Shown piece after piece: positions 43,210 to 51,857 of a stretch of 64,000 nt of DNA. The stretch is from Candidatus Caldatribacterium sp. (lineage in GTDB: Bacteria > Atribacterota > Atribacteria > Atribacterales > Caldatribacteriaceae): positions 1 to 64,000 of the forward strand of contig JANXBI010000012.1 of assembly GCA_025060675.1 (NCBI GenBank), given 5' to 3'. A program made the translations under genes and the position numbers. Positions within the stretch are counted from its first letter, which is position 1; each line of letters starts with the position of its first letter. A model generated the notes under the pieces. That model had not been told where the DNA came from and made no database searches. It saw nothing but the letters and a program-made list of their open reading frames with translations.

Positions 43210-44589
43210 TTAAAGGATATAGCGAGTAACATCCTCATCCTTCAGGATGTCTTGGAGTTCTTTTCGTACATAGTCTCGATCAATAACAATGTGTTGTCCT
43301 TTGAGCTTTGGAGCGTTAAAGGAAATGTCTTGGAGCACTCGCTCCATGACAGTGTAAAGTCGACGAGCTCCTATGTTTTCCATCTTCTCATTCAAGGTAT
43401 GCGCGATATGAGCTATCTCGCGAAGAGCGTCTTCCGTAAATTCAATAGAGACCCCCTCTGTTGAGAGAAGCGCCTTATATTGCTTGACCAAAGAGTTGTA
43501 CGGTTCTACAAGGATCCGATAGAGATCGTCCTCGGAAAGCGAAGAAAGTTCCACACGGATTGGAAACCTTCCCTGGAGCTCGGGCAGGAGATCCGAAGGC
43601 TTCGACTGCGAGAAGGCTCCTGCAGCGATAAAGAGAATATGATTTGTTCGCACAGGGCCGTGCTTTGTTAGGACGGTTGATCCCTCAACAATAGGCAAGA
43701 GATCTCTTTGAACTCCTCCCCTGGATACATCTGGACCATAGCCACCTCCCGGAGGGGAAACAATTTTGTCAATTTCATCAATAAAAACAATTCCCGTTTC
43801 CTCTACTCGCCGGATAGCTTCCTGGACTACATCGTCCATGTCAAGGGCTTTTTGAACTTCTTCGTTAAAGAGAACTTCCCGAGCATCTTTAATTTTCATC
43901 CGCTTTCGCTTTTTTCGAGGTGGGAAAAGACCACCAAAAATCTCCCGCAAGTCGATACCGAGATTTTCTATACCACTCGCAGCTACGATCTCCACCGGAA
44001 CAGAACTTTCCTCAACCTCAATTTCAATGATACGCTCTTCAAGTTCACCCCTCCTAAGCTTTTCACGAAGCCTTTCACGCGTTCGTGCAAGAGAAGAAGA
44101 CACCGTAGGCCATACAACATCTACCCTTCCTGAGCTTTCGAATTCTACCTCCTCATCCCTTGCAGCACCTTGGGCAAGGAGGGCGTCGAGAATTCGCTCT
44201 TCTACGATTTCTCGAACTCGCTCTTCCTGAGCCTTAATTCGCTCATTCTTCACCATGCGAATAGCAAGTTCCGTAAGGTCTCGAATAATAGACTCCACAT
44301 CGCGACCAACATAACCAACTTCTGTGAATTTTGTAGCTTCCACCTTCAGGAAAGGAGCATTAGTAAGTTTTGCAATGCGACGAGCAATCTCCGTTTTGCC
44401 TACTCCCGTCGGGCCAATCATAATGATGTTCTTAGGAGTTATCTCTTCAGCAATCTCTGGGGGAAGCATCCTTCGACGCACCCTGTTCCGCAAAGCAATA
44501 GCAACACATTTCTTCGCCTCATCCTGGCCCACTATATACTTATCGAGTTCTCGAACAATCTCTTCTGGGGTTAAGTCGTCTCCTCTCAC
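43210..44589 (-). CDS. hslU: ATP-dependent protease ATPase subunit HslU
   Basis: A 459-residue AAA+ unfoldase that feeds substrates to HslV. The N domain has LDKYIVGQDEAKKCVAIAL, Walker A is GPTGVGKTE (59-67), and Walker B is VFIDEIDKI. The intermediate I-domain (about 110-240) and the sensor-2 region (NIGARRLYTVMERVL) are complete. It starts at a GTG that overlaps the hslV stop (GTGA). In Bacillus codY follows; here a promoter and rpsB follow instead. Confidence 0.97.
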   Translation of the reverse strand: MRGDDLTPEEIVRELDKYIVGQDEAKKCVAIALRNRVRRRMLPPEIAEEITPKNIIMIGPTGVGKTEIARRIAKLTNAPFLKVEATKFTEVGYVGRDVESIIRDLTELAIRMVKNERIKAQEERVREIVEERILDALLAQGAARDEEVEFESSGRVDVVWPTVSSSLARTRERLREKLRRGELEERIIEIEVEESSVPVEIVAASGIENLGIDLREIFGGLFPPRKKRKRMKIKDAREVLFNEEVQKALDMDDVVQEAIRRVEETGIVFIDEIDKIVSPPGGGYGPDVSRGGVQRDLLPIVEGSTVLTKHGPVRTNHILFIAAGAFSQSKPSDLLPELQGRFPIRVELSSLSEDDLYRILVEPYNSLVKQYKALLSTEGVSIEFTEDALREIAHIAHTLNEKMENIGARRLYTVMERVLQDISFNAPKLKGQHIVIDRDYVRKELQDILKDEDVTRYIL

Positions 44590-45128
44590 ACTCGCTCCTC
44601 TCCCAAGGTCTCAAGGAAAATATTATCGTTGGTGTAAATACATATTTCAGAGGCAATTTGTAAAGCAATGCGGGCAATATCCCGAGCATTGAAAGACGTA
44701 TGTCTGAGAAGCGCCTTAGCCACTGCCAACGCGCAATTTCCCCCAGAACCGATGGCTGCAACCGGCTCATCAGGCTCTATCACGTCTCCCCGTCCCGAAA
44801 TGATGAAAATGTGCGAAAGGTCCATGGCAAGAAGAAGTGCATCAAGCTGGCGCAAGATTTTATCCGTCCGCCACATTTTTGCAAGTTCTATCGCGGCGCG
44901 AGGAAGATTCCCTCCATACAAGTTTAGTTTCTCTTCAAGTCGCTCAAGCAATGTCAAACAATCCGCACCACTTCCAGCGAATCCTGCAAGAATCCTGTCC
45001 TGGTACAGCCTCCGTATCTTCTTTGCTCCTCTTTTCACAACCGTTTCGCTCATGGTCACCTGACCATCACACGCCATTGCTCCATACCCATCGCGTAAAA
45101 CGGCAACAACCGTAGTTGCATAGATCAC
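44586..45128 (-). CDS. hslV: ATP-dependent protease proteolytic subunit HslV
   Basis: A 180-residue proteasome-like threonine protease. The sequence begins MIYATTVVAVLRDG, so removal of four residues exposes Thr5 as the catalytic nucleophile. Family motifs include ACDGQVTMSETVVK and FAGSGADCLTLLERLE. Two stacked hexamers associate with HslU. It overlaps the upstream recombinase gene by 4 nt and hslU by 4 nt. Confidence 0.97.
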   Translation of the reverse strand: MIYATTVVAVLRDGYGAMACDGQVTMSETVVKRGAKKIRRLYQDRILAGFAGSGADCLTLLERLEEKLNLYGGNLPRAAIELAKMWRTDKILRQLDALLLAMDLSHIFIISGRGDVIEPDEPVAAIGSGGNCALAVAKALLRHTSFNARDIARIALQIASEICIYTNDNIFLETLGEERV

Positions 45129-46081
45129 CTGTTGTCCTCCCTCGCCTTCTTTGCATGAGGATGTGCACTCTCATACACCCTCTTCATTTTATCCCAATCA
45201 AGATGCGTGTAAATCTGGGTTGTAGATAAACTCGCGTGCCCAAGAGCCTCTTGGATTATCCGCAGTTCTCCGCCTCCGGAGAGAAAATGAGTCGCAAAAC
45301 TATGTCTAAACATGTGCGGAAAAAGTCTCTTCCCTTGAAGACCCGAAATTCTGGCTACTCGATCAAGTATAGTTCTAACACCTCGAGGAGTAAGAGGATT
45401 CCCAAAGCGGTTAACAAAAACAAACGAGGCTTGAGGAAATCTTGCCTGCAAAGCCGCAAGGTATAGCTTAAGAGCAACTTGCGTGGTTCTATTGAAGAGG
45501 ACAAAGCGCTCCTTACCCCCCTTTCCTTGCACCCGAATAACACCTCTTGTAAAATCCACATCCCCAGGACGTACTCTCACAACCTCTCCAACCCTCATAC
45601 CGCTTGCATAGAGAAGTTCACAAAGTACCCAATCGCGCAACGCAAAGAAGTCCTGGGGCCTTCCTACGCTCCTTTCTCTAAGGGTCTCAAGGATATTCTC
45701 TACTTCTTCCTGGGTTAGGAACTGAGGCAATCTTTTCTCTGCCCGAAATTGGCCAACTCCATCACAGGGATTTTCCTCCAAGAATCCTCGGCGACGGAGG
45801 AATCGGAAAAAACTCCTAAGGACCGAAACACGGTGGCTTTGTGAGACTCTTTTAAGTTGACGATGGGTCTTTAAATATACAAGAAAATCGCCCACATCCT
45901 GAGGAACGACGTGAAAGAGCTCCTTCTTCCGAGCCTTAAGGAACTCGACGAATTGGCCAATAACTCGGAAGTAGTTCTCCAAAGTGTATGGAGAACATCG
46001 CCGCTCATTTTGCAGGTAACTCAAGTACGCCTTGAGGCACTCTCTCTCCTTCTCGGTACACAGTGATTCGAAGAGGAACAC
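45125..46081 (-). CDS. Tyrosine recombinase XerC/XerD-like
   Basis: A 318-residue recombinase resolving chromosome dimers. A SAM-like N-terminal DNA-binding domain (LSYLQNERRCSPYTLENYF) precedes the catalytic domain with Arg in ASGMRVGEVVRV, His-x-x-Arg in HMFRHSFATHF, a histidine in LGHASLSTTQ and the nucleophile Tyr in IYTHL. The start is uncertain: an ATG at 46153 would embed 49 codons in der. GTG 46081 after GGAGATCG gives a length nearer the 295-310 typical of XerC/D. The xer-hslV-hslU order matches Bacillus codV-clpQ-clpY. Confidence 0.9.
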   Translation of the reverse strand: MFLFESLCTEKERECLKAYLSYLQNERRCSPYTLENYFRVIGQFVEFLKARKKELFHVVPQDVGDFLVYLKTHRQLKRVSQSHRVSVLRSFFRFLRRRGFLEENPCDGVGQFRAEKRLPQFLTQEEVENILETLRERSVGRPQDFFALRDWVLCELLYASGMRVGEVVRVRPGDVDFTRGVIRVQGKGGKERFVLFNRTTQVALKLYLAALQARFPQASFVFVNRFGNPLTPRGVRTILDRVARISGLQGKRLFPHMFRHSFATHFLSGGGELRIIQEALGHASLSTTQIYTHLDWDKMKRVYESAHPHAKKAREDNR

Positions 46082-47375
46082 CTTCCCAATCGATCTCCTC
46101 TCGCAGAACTCTTTCAATAAGACGCGCACACTGTTTTTTTTCATCCTCCTCACACCAGCTGACTATCCCCGTAAAACGAGGAGGAGCAATGCCCTCTTGG
46201 GAAAGGACCTTAAGGTGAGGTCTTTTCCGCAAGGGAAGATCAAGAAAACGTTCGTTAATCTTCTGACGGATGTCTCCTTGCAAGAGATCTCCCTGAACAG
46301 CTTGATGGAAACGGGTAACAACACCAGCCATGAGAGGCAGAAGTTCCTCCCGCACGGCAAGAGAGTCAAGAGCAGAACCAGCACGGAAAGCCGCGTAATA
46401 AAGAGAAGGGAGATCTGCACGGGCTTGAATACGGAGCTTCTCAAGAAGAGATGGATGTCTATCCTTAAGGAGATCAACTTTGTTCACAAACACGATGCAA
46501 CATTTCCCAAGCCGCGCAATTTCTCCGGCAATTTTCTTATCCTGGCGTGTTACCCCGCAGAAAGGGTCAAGCACAAGGATACAAAGATTCGCATCAGCGA
46601 TACGCTCTGTTGTCCGAAAGGTTGCGTAAAGCGTTATTCTATCCCTAATGTTTCTTTTCCGAGGCAGACCCGCAGTATCAATGAGGCGATAACGTCCATA
46701 AGCACTGGACAAGGCAACTTCAATAGCATCACGGGTTGTACCAGGAATCGGACTTACGATGGCTCGTTCTTCTCCCAGGAGACTATTAAAAAGGGTCGAT
46801 TTCCCCACATTTGGTTTTCCGACAATAGCCACAGGAATACCCTCAAAAAGCGGCACGTCACCCTTCCAGTCTTTAAACTCGTGGAATATCGCCTCTTTAA
46901 GACGTGGAATACCATCCCCGTGTTTTGCAGAAATTTGGAAGATCCTCTTTCCCCCAAGGCGAAAGATCTCTGGAGGGAGAGGTTCATGGGTGAGACCTTC
47001 GCGTTTGTTCACTACGAGGAAGAAAGGTCGATTTTTCCTCCGAAGTATCGCAGCAATGTCAATGTCAACCTGTGTTAAGGGCTCTCGTCCATCAATTACA
47101 AAAAGGACAAGATCAGCCTTATCCACCAGTTTCCATACCCGCTCTTCCACATGTTTTTGGAGCTCATTACTGTTCCCCTCGAGGGATATCCCCCCTGTGT
47201 CTACGATGCGTATTGGTACGCCTTTCACAGAAACGACACGTTCAATCCAGTCTCTCGTAACCCCCGGTGTAGAGTCCACAATGGTTACCCGCTGCCCAGA
47301 GAAGAGATTGAAAAGTGTAGATTTTCCAACGTTCACTTTCCCTACAAGGACACAGAGAGGAAGACGCGAGTCCAT
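46005..47375 (-). CDS. der: Ribosome biogenesis GTPase Der
   Basis: A 456-residue double GTPase (EngA) needed for 50S assembly. The first G domain has G1 VGKVNVGKST, where most homologues have a proline instead of the second valine, and DSTPGVTRD. The second, from about residue 175, has VGKPNVGKST and G3 DTAGLP. A KH-like C-terminal domain covers about 350-456. The ATG at 47375 overlaps the ispH stop by one base. The gene overlaps the Xer gene at its 3' end. Confidence 0.96.
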   Translation of the reverse strand: MDSRLPLCVLVGKVNVGKSTLFNLFSGQRVTIVDSTPGVTRDWIERVVSVKGVPIRIVDTGGISLEGNSNELQKHVEERVWKLVDKADLVLFVIDGREPLTQVDIDIAAILRRKNRPFFLVVNKREGLTHEPLPPEIFRLGGKRIFQISAKHGDGIPRLKEAIFHEFKDWKGDVPLFEGIPVAIVGKPNVGKSTLFNSLLGEERAIVSPIPGTTRDAIEVALSSAYGRYRLIDTAGLPRKRNIRDRITLYATFRTTERIADANLCILVLDPFCGVTRQDKKIAGEIARLGKCCIVFVNKVDLLKDRHPSLLEKLRIQARADLPSLYYAAFRAGSALDSLAVREELLPLMAGVVTRFHQAVQGDLLQGDIRQKINERFLDLPLRKRPHLKVLSQEGIAPPRFTGIVSWCEEDEKKQCARLIERVLREEIDWEGVPLRITVYREGERVPQGVLELPAK

Positions 47376-48235
47376 TACTCTGCCCCCCACTGCTCAAGGT
47401 ATGCAGCAACCTCCGCAACCACGAATCCAGGAGTTGACGTTCCGCTGGTCACAAAAAATGAACACTGAAAAGGCAACTGAAGAGACTCAAGCTCCTTGAC
47501 GTTCTCTACCCAGAACACTCGAGCCCCCTTCTTTTGAGCGAGTACAAAAAGAGAACGGGTATTGGCACTATGCTTTCCTCCAACGACAATCACTATATCT
47601 TCAGGATTTTCCGCGATGAATCTCTCAAGCTGTTTCTGCCGTATTTCCGTCTCATCACAAAGTGTTGGTACAATACGAACCCATGAAAGGGCATTCTCCT
47701 GCACCCAGTCGGTGAACTCCTGGAAAACGCTCCTTGGAAACGTGGTTTGCGCAAGAACCGCCAAAGGAGGGGAATTCCTCTGAAACACCTGTTGCCACTC
47801 GCTCTTTGTCGAGACCACAACAACTCCCTTTCGAAGATAGCTCAGAAGCGCTTGAACCTCAGGATGCGATCGTTCTCCAAGAAGGACTATTTTATACCCT
47901 TCCCTTTCAAGGCGCTTCGCAAGAACCTGAACCTTCTTGACCTTCGGACAGGTCGTATCCACTACCCTTACGCCTTTTGCAGAGAGGCTTTCAGCAAGGT
48001 CCCTTGGTATCCCATGAGAGCGAGTCACCACCACTGCATTAGAGGGAATATCCTCTACACAGGAGACAACCCTTGCTCCCTTCATGCAGAGCGAGGCTAA
48101 GGCATCACGGTTATGGATAAGTTCCCCAAGAAGAAACACAGGACTTCCCTTAGAAAGAGCTTTTTCTGCCAAAGCAAAAGCTCTCTGAACCCCCTCACAA
48201 AAACCAAGAGACGGAGCAAGTCGAACTTTTGCCAT
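47375..48235 (-). CDS. ispH: 4-hydroxy-3-methylbut-2-enyl diphosphate reductase
   Basis: A 286-residue IspH, the last MEP-pathway enzyme, reducing HMBPP to IPP and DMAPP. The three cluster cysteines are in LGFCEGVQ, VDTTCPKV and VPTLCDETE, and the catalytic Glu lies nearby. TSGTSTPGFVV near the C terminus is also conserved. The ATG at 48235 gives the normal N terminus but overlaps cmk by 41 nt, with GGAGG directly abutting it. Fusion or pairing of cmk with ispH is common in clostridia; here they are adjacent and overlapping. Confidence 0.96.
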   Translation of the reverse strand: MAKVRLAPSLGFCEGVQRAFALAEKALSKGSPVFLLGELIHNRDALASLCMKGARVVSCVEDIPSNAVVVTRSHGIPRDLAESLSAKGVRVVDTTCPKVKKVQVLAKRLEREGYKIVLLGERSHPEVQALLSYLRKGVVVVSTKSEWQQVFQRNSPPLAVLAQTTFPRSVFQEFTDWVQENALSWVRIVPTLCDETEIRQKQLERFIAENPEDIVIVVGGKHSANTRSLFVLAQKKGARVFWVENVKELESLQLPFQCSFFVTSGTSTPGFVVAEVAAYLEQWGAE

Positions 48236-48896
48236 CCTCCACCGCGAGGGCATAGATCCTCGCCACAACTTCCTCCACTGTCAGAAACGATGTATCCAAA
48301 AGTACCGCATCTTCCGCTCTTCTCAAAGGCGCACATGTTCTCTGTGAATCAAGAGCATCTCGCTCCAAAACATTTTTTAAAACCAGCTTATAGTCAATAT
48401 TCTTCCCGTGGAGACGAATTTCCTGCCATCTCCGCTTTGCACGAATTTCTGCTCGAGCAGTGAGAAAGACTTTTAAATCTGCCTCAGGGAGAATGACTGT
48501 CCCAATATCTCTTCCTTCCACTACGGAGGGCTGGGAGAGAGCAATGCTCCGTTGGACTCTGCGGAGGAAGTCTCGCACTACCCACATCCTGGCAACATAA
48601 GAAACAGAAGCATCGACCTCAGGACTTCGTATTTCTAGAGAGACATCTTCCCCGTTGAGGAGTACCCGCATCCCGTCTCCAGAGGCAACGTCAATCCTTA
48701 CCGAATCAAGAAGATCGGAAACATCCCTTTCCTCCACAGTTTTCAGAGGCACATTGTGTCTGAGAAGGTACAATGTTACAGCTCGATAGAGAGCGCCAGT
48801 ATCAAGATACAGATACCCAAGGCGCTTCGCGAGGAGTCTGGCGACAGTGCTTTTTCCTGCCCCTGCAGGCCCATCAATGGCGATGTGACGCTTCAT
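48195..48896 (-). CDS. cmk: Cytidylate kinase
   Basis: A 233-residue NMP kinase that phosphorylates CMP and dCMP. Walker A is IDGPAGAGKST, followed by LDTGALYRAVTLYLL, and VVEGRDIGTVILPEADLKVF, all typical of Cmk. The ATG at 48896 is the start that gives the conserved MKRHIAIDGPAG. It overlaps aroA by 23 nt and ispH by 41 nt. aroA-cmk is a frequent bacterial pair. Confidence 0.96.
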   Translation of the reverse strand: MKRHIAIDGPAGAGKSTVARLLAKRLGYLYLDTGALYRAVTLYLLRHNVPLKTVEERDVSDLLDSVRIDVASGDGMRVLLNGEDVSLEIRSPEVDASVSYVARMWVVRDFLRRVQRSIALSQPSVVEGRDIGTVILPEADLKVFLTARAEIRAKRRWQEIRLHGKNIDYKLVLKNVLERDALDSQRTCAPLRRAEDAVLLDTSFLTVEEVVARIYALAVEDGKSSTCSVSWFL

Positions 48897-50226
48897 TCCT
48901 CTGTGGAACCTCCTCGAGAGTAATAGTAGGAATCCCAAGTTTCTTAAGATCGCTAAAGAAAGTAGGATAGCTGACATCTACACAATCGACGTCTTCAACA
49001 ACGACCCCCTCTGCACTCAGCAGACCAGCTATGGTAAAACTCATGGCAATTCGATGATCTCCAAAGCTCCTCACAACGCCTCCTCGAAAATTGCATGGAC
49101 CGTCGATAATAAGACCGTCTTCTTTTTCTTCGACTTTAACTCCAAGAGTCTGGAGACCGCTGACTACAGCGCGGATTCGATCGCTTTCTTTGACCCGAAG
49201 CTCCCAAGCACCAGAAATGACTGTTCTTCCTTTCGCCTTTGCCGCAAGAATAGCAAGAATCGGCACCTCATCGATAAGCAAGGGGATTTCCTCAGGACCG
49301 ATGGATGTTGCTTGAAGCTCAGAAAAGGTAACAAGAATATCCCCTCGTAATTCTCCAAAGGTTTCCCTTTCTGCAAGAACTGAATACTTTCCACCCATAC
49401 GCTCAATACACCGTAGAAAGCCGGTTCGCGTAGGATTCAAACCCACATCCTGGACAATCAGCGAAGATCCAGGAATGCAAAGTGCAAGGCTCATAAGAAA
49501 GGCCGCGGAAGAAATATCTCCCGGAAGATCAAAGGAAGAGGCTCGAATTACTTGCGGAGGTTCGATAACAATAACTCCACCCTCCTTATGCAAGGCCACT
49601 CCAACATACCGAAGCATATTCTCTGTGTGATCCCGAGAAGGAAGAGGTTCAATAACCGTTGAAGGACCCTCTCCCCATAACGCAGCGAAAAGAAGTGCTG
49701 ATTTCACCTGAGCACTTGGAACCTCAAGAGTATGAGAAAAAGGACGAATCCGCCTCCTCCCCCGAACAAAGAGGGGTGGGAAGCGATCTCCTCCCCTTCC
49801 CCCAACATCGACTCCTGCTTTTTTAAGTGGTTCGATAACCCGACGCATCGGCCGACGACGAAGGCTTTCATCCCCCGTAAGGACCGTTAAACCGTCAATA
49901 CCCGCCGCAATCCCTGCCATTAGACGAATCGTAGTTCCTGAGTTTTCGGCATTGAGCACATCTTCTGGTTCACGGAGAGAAGTATGACCTTCGCTTCGGA
50001 GAACAACCTTCCCTTCACTGGGGAAAGTACACACTTCAACCCCCAGAGCACGAATGCAGGAAAGAGTAGCCATGCAGTCACGACAAAAGGAAAAGCCTGT
50101 AATGACTGTTTCGCCCTGGCTCAAGGCACCAATAAAAGCCGCCCTATGACTCAAAGATTTATCCCTTGGGCACACCACGGTTCCCCGAAGTTGACCACGA
50201 AATGGTGCAACAAAGGCTCGTTTCAT
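48874..50226 (-). CDS. aroA: 3-phosphoshikimate 1-carboxyvinyltransferase (EPSP synthase)
   Basis: A 450-residue shikimate-pathway enzyme joining shikimate-3-phosphate and PEP. It has the inverse alpha/beta barrel pattern, PRDKSLSHRAAFIGAL near the N terminus, ENSGTTIRLMAGIAAG in the PEP/glyphosate site and KESDRIRAVVSGLQTLG plus GDHRIAMSFTIAGL near the C terminus. It overlaps aroH by 4 nt, so two aromatic-pathway genes are coupled. Other shikimate genes are absent from the window. Confidence 0.97.
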   Translation of the reverse strand: MKRAFVAPFRGQLRGTVVCPRDKSLSHRAAFIGALSQGETVITGFSFCRDCMATLSCIRALGVEVCTFPSEGKVVLRSEGHTSLREPEDVLNAENSGTTIRLMAGIAAGIDGLTVLTGDESLRRRPMRRVIEPLKKAGVDVGGRGGDRFPPLFVRGRRRIRPFSHTLEVPSAQVKSALLFAALWGEGPSTVIEPLPSRDHTENMLRYVGVALHKEGGVIVIEPPQVIRASSFDLPGDISSAAFLMSLALCIPGSSLIVQDVGLNPTRTGFLRCIERMGGKYSVLAERETFGELRGDILVTFSELQATSIGPEEIPLLIDEVPILAILAAKAKGRTVISGAWELRVKESDRIRAVVSGLQTLGVKVEEKEDGLIIDGPCNFRGGVVRSFGDHRIAMSFTIAGLLSAEGVVVEDVDCVDVSYPTFFSDLKKLGIPTITLEEVPQRNEASHRH

Positions 50227-50603
50227 TCTTTCCCATCCTCCGTAAGATCCTTCCGCAGAAGGCGAGCATTCTTAAGATACACATGTCGGATTTCTTGGGG
50301 ACTCCTAGAAGTATAAGCAAGGACGAGCATTCTGATGCACCGCTCAAGAGCCCCTTGTACACTCATTTCTTGGGCACAGAGAATAGGAATATATCGAAAA
50401 GGTTCCTGTTCTCTGATTCCTTCAGCAGGAAAAACTGCTTGCAGATCTGGAGTAGCAGTAATGAAGACTCCTACCACATCTTCAGGAGAAAGGCCATTCT
50501 CCCCAAGGATAGTGGCAAAAAGTTCAAGGCTCGCCCTTTTAATCTCCTCTCGCTCATCATATTCCACGGTCGTTGCTCCCCGAATCCCTCGCACCACTCT
50601 CAC
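50223..50603 (-). CDS. aroH: Chorismate mutase, AroH type
   Basis: A 126-residue AroH-class chorismate mutase (Bacillus-type trimer, not the all-helical AroQ class), converting chorismate to prephenate. Key parts are RGIRGATTVEYDEREEI, FITATPDLQAVFPAEGIR with the catalytic arginine, and VQGALERCIRMLVLAYT. It starts with GTG, sharing its first base with the last base of the upstream adenosyltransferase gene. It directs carbon to phenylalanine and tyrosine. Confidence 0.95.
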   Translation of the reverse strand: MRVVRGIRGATTVEYDEREEIKRASLELFATILGENGLSPEDVVGVFITATPDLQAVFPAEGIREQEPFRYIPILCAQEMSVQGALERCIRMLVLAYTSRSPQEIRHVYLKNARLLRKDLTEDGKE

Positions 50604-51127
50604 TAATACTCAAACCCCCTCCGCGCTGGTATACCCTGCTCTATAGGATGCCGAACATTCCTCATCTCCGAGACAAGATCAGCAATCGCCAGAAGTTCCT
50701 CGGGAGCCTTTCTCCCCGTGAGAACAACTTCAACCCAGGGTTTCCGGGAAAGGAGAATGGCGCTGAACGCCTCCCAAGAGAGGAGTCCCCAGGAGAAAGC
50801 ATACAAGAATTCGTCAAGAATAACGAGATCATGCGTTCCCTCAAGCAACGCCTTTTGGGCAAAATACCAACCGCACCAGAATTCCCGGACTTTCTCAGAA
50901 CTTAATTGGCCTCCGCACACAAACTCTTCAGTCCCAAACTGGTAGTACTCTACTCCAGCAATAGATTGCACTGCTGCTATCTCTCCTGAGAATCGTCCTT
51001 TGAAAAAAGCAAGAAAAAGCACTCTTTTCCCGTACCCCGAAGCCCTAAGGAGTACTCCTAAAGCTGCTGAGGTCTTCCCCTTCCCATCACCAAAAAAGAC
51101 CTGTATAAGCCCTTTTTCCCCGTTCAC
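50603..51127 (-). CDS. Corrinoid adenosyltransferase, CobA/CobO/BtuR family
   Basis: A 174-residue P-loop protein with FGDGKGKTSAALGVLLRASG, the signature of the CobA/CobO/BtuR type of cob(I)alamin or cob(I)yrinic acid a,c-diamide adenosyltransferase, and VILDEFLYAFSWGLL as the second motif. It would make adenosylcobalamin from reduced cobalamin and ATP. No other cobalamin gene is nearby; it lies between rluB and aroH with 4-nt and 1-nt overlaps. The B12-binding radical SAM protein at 3635 shows that the organism uses corrinoids. Confidence 0.88.
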   Translation of the reverse strand: MNGEKGLIQVFFGDGKGKTSAALGVLLRASGYGKRVLFLAFFKGRFSGEIAAVQSIAGVEYYQFGTEEFVCGGQLSSEKVREFWCGWYFAQKALLEGTHDLVILDEFLYAFSWGLLSWEAFSAILLSRKPWVEVVLTGRKAPEELLAIADLVSEMRNVRHPIEQGIPARRGFEY

Positions 51128-51855
51128 TTTCTACTCCTCTCTGCAAGGTATTCCAAAAGCTTATTCTTTTCATCCTCTCGAAGATATCGCCATTCCCCTG
51201 GAGGAAGCTCGGAGTCAAGCATAATTGGTCCCATGCCTGTCCGCACGAGCCGAATCACAGGAAATCCTAGGAAATTAAAGAGAATACGAACTTCATGTTT
51301 TTTCCCCTCCGTTAGAACCACTGAAACGAGGGATGTATCTCCAGAGAAATCAAGAATTTCTCCAGCTACTATCCGGTATACCTCATCTCCATAGAGAATA
51401 CCCTCCTGGAGTTGCACAAGGTGCTCCCTCTGAATTTTACCCCGAACGTACACAAGATAACGCTTTTCAACTCCAAATTTTGGATGCGTGAAAACATAGG
51501 TAAGAAAACCATCGTTTGTAAGAAGAAGCAGTCCCTCGCTGTCACGATCAAGACGACCGACCGGAAATACTCGATATGGCACATCTCGAATGAGCTCAGC
51601 GATAGTCTTACGGCCATATGGATCATGCAACGTTGTGAGATAACCAGGTGGTTTGTGAAGCATAAGGTACACCGTACGGCACTCAACGCGCACAGGGGTA
51701 TTATCCACAAATATGACATCGTCCTCCGAGACGCGAGTCGCTGGATTCGTTACCACGACACCGTTAACTGTTACCCTCCCCTCAGCGATGAGTCGATCGC
51801 ATTTCCTTCGCGAAGCAATGCCAGCCCGAGCAAGGAACTTGTTGAGCCTCTCCAT
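51124..51855 (-). CDS. Pseudouridine synthase, RluB/RsuA type
   Basis: A 243-residue rRNA pseudouridine synthase. The S4-like RNA-binding domain (1-60) has RLNKFLARAGIASRRKCDRL, and the catalytic Asp is in FPVGRLDRDSEGLLLLTNDG near residue 103. The C-terminal motif is EGKKHEVRILFNFLGFPVIRL. The family modifies 23S rRNA (RluB) or 16S rRNA (RsuA); the scpA-scpB-rluB order favours RluB. The ATG at 51855 is chosen after AAGGGGTG; GTG 51861 overlapping the scpB stop is the alternative. Confidence 0.94.
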   Translation of the reverse strand: MERLNKFLARAGIASRRKCDRLIAEGRVTVNGVVVTNPATRVSEDDVIFVDNTPVRVECRTVYLMLHKPPGYLTTLHDPYGRKTIAELIRDVPYRVFPVGRLDRDSEGLLLLTNDGFLTYVFTHPKFGVEKRYLVYVRGKIQREHLVQLQEGILYGDEVYRIVAGEILDFSGDTSLVSVVLTEGKKHEVRILFNFLGFPVIRLVRTGMGPIMLDSELPPGEWRYLREDEKNKLLEYLAERSRK

Positions 51856-51857
51856 AA

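Noticed and set aside
46032..47078. Plus-strand reading frame of 348 codons opposite der
   Set aside because: Der is certain on the minus strand and the antisense product shows no domain or usable start signal.
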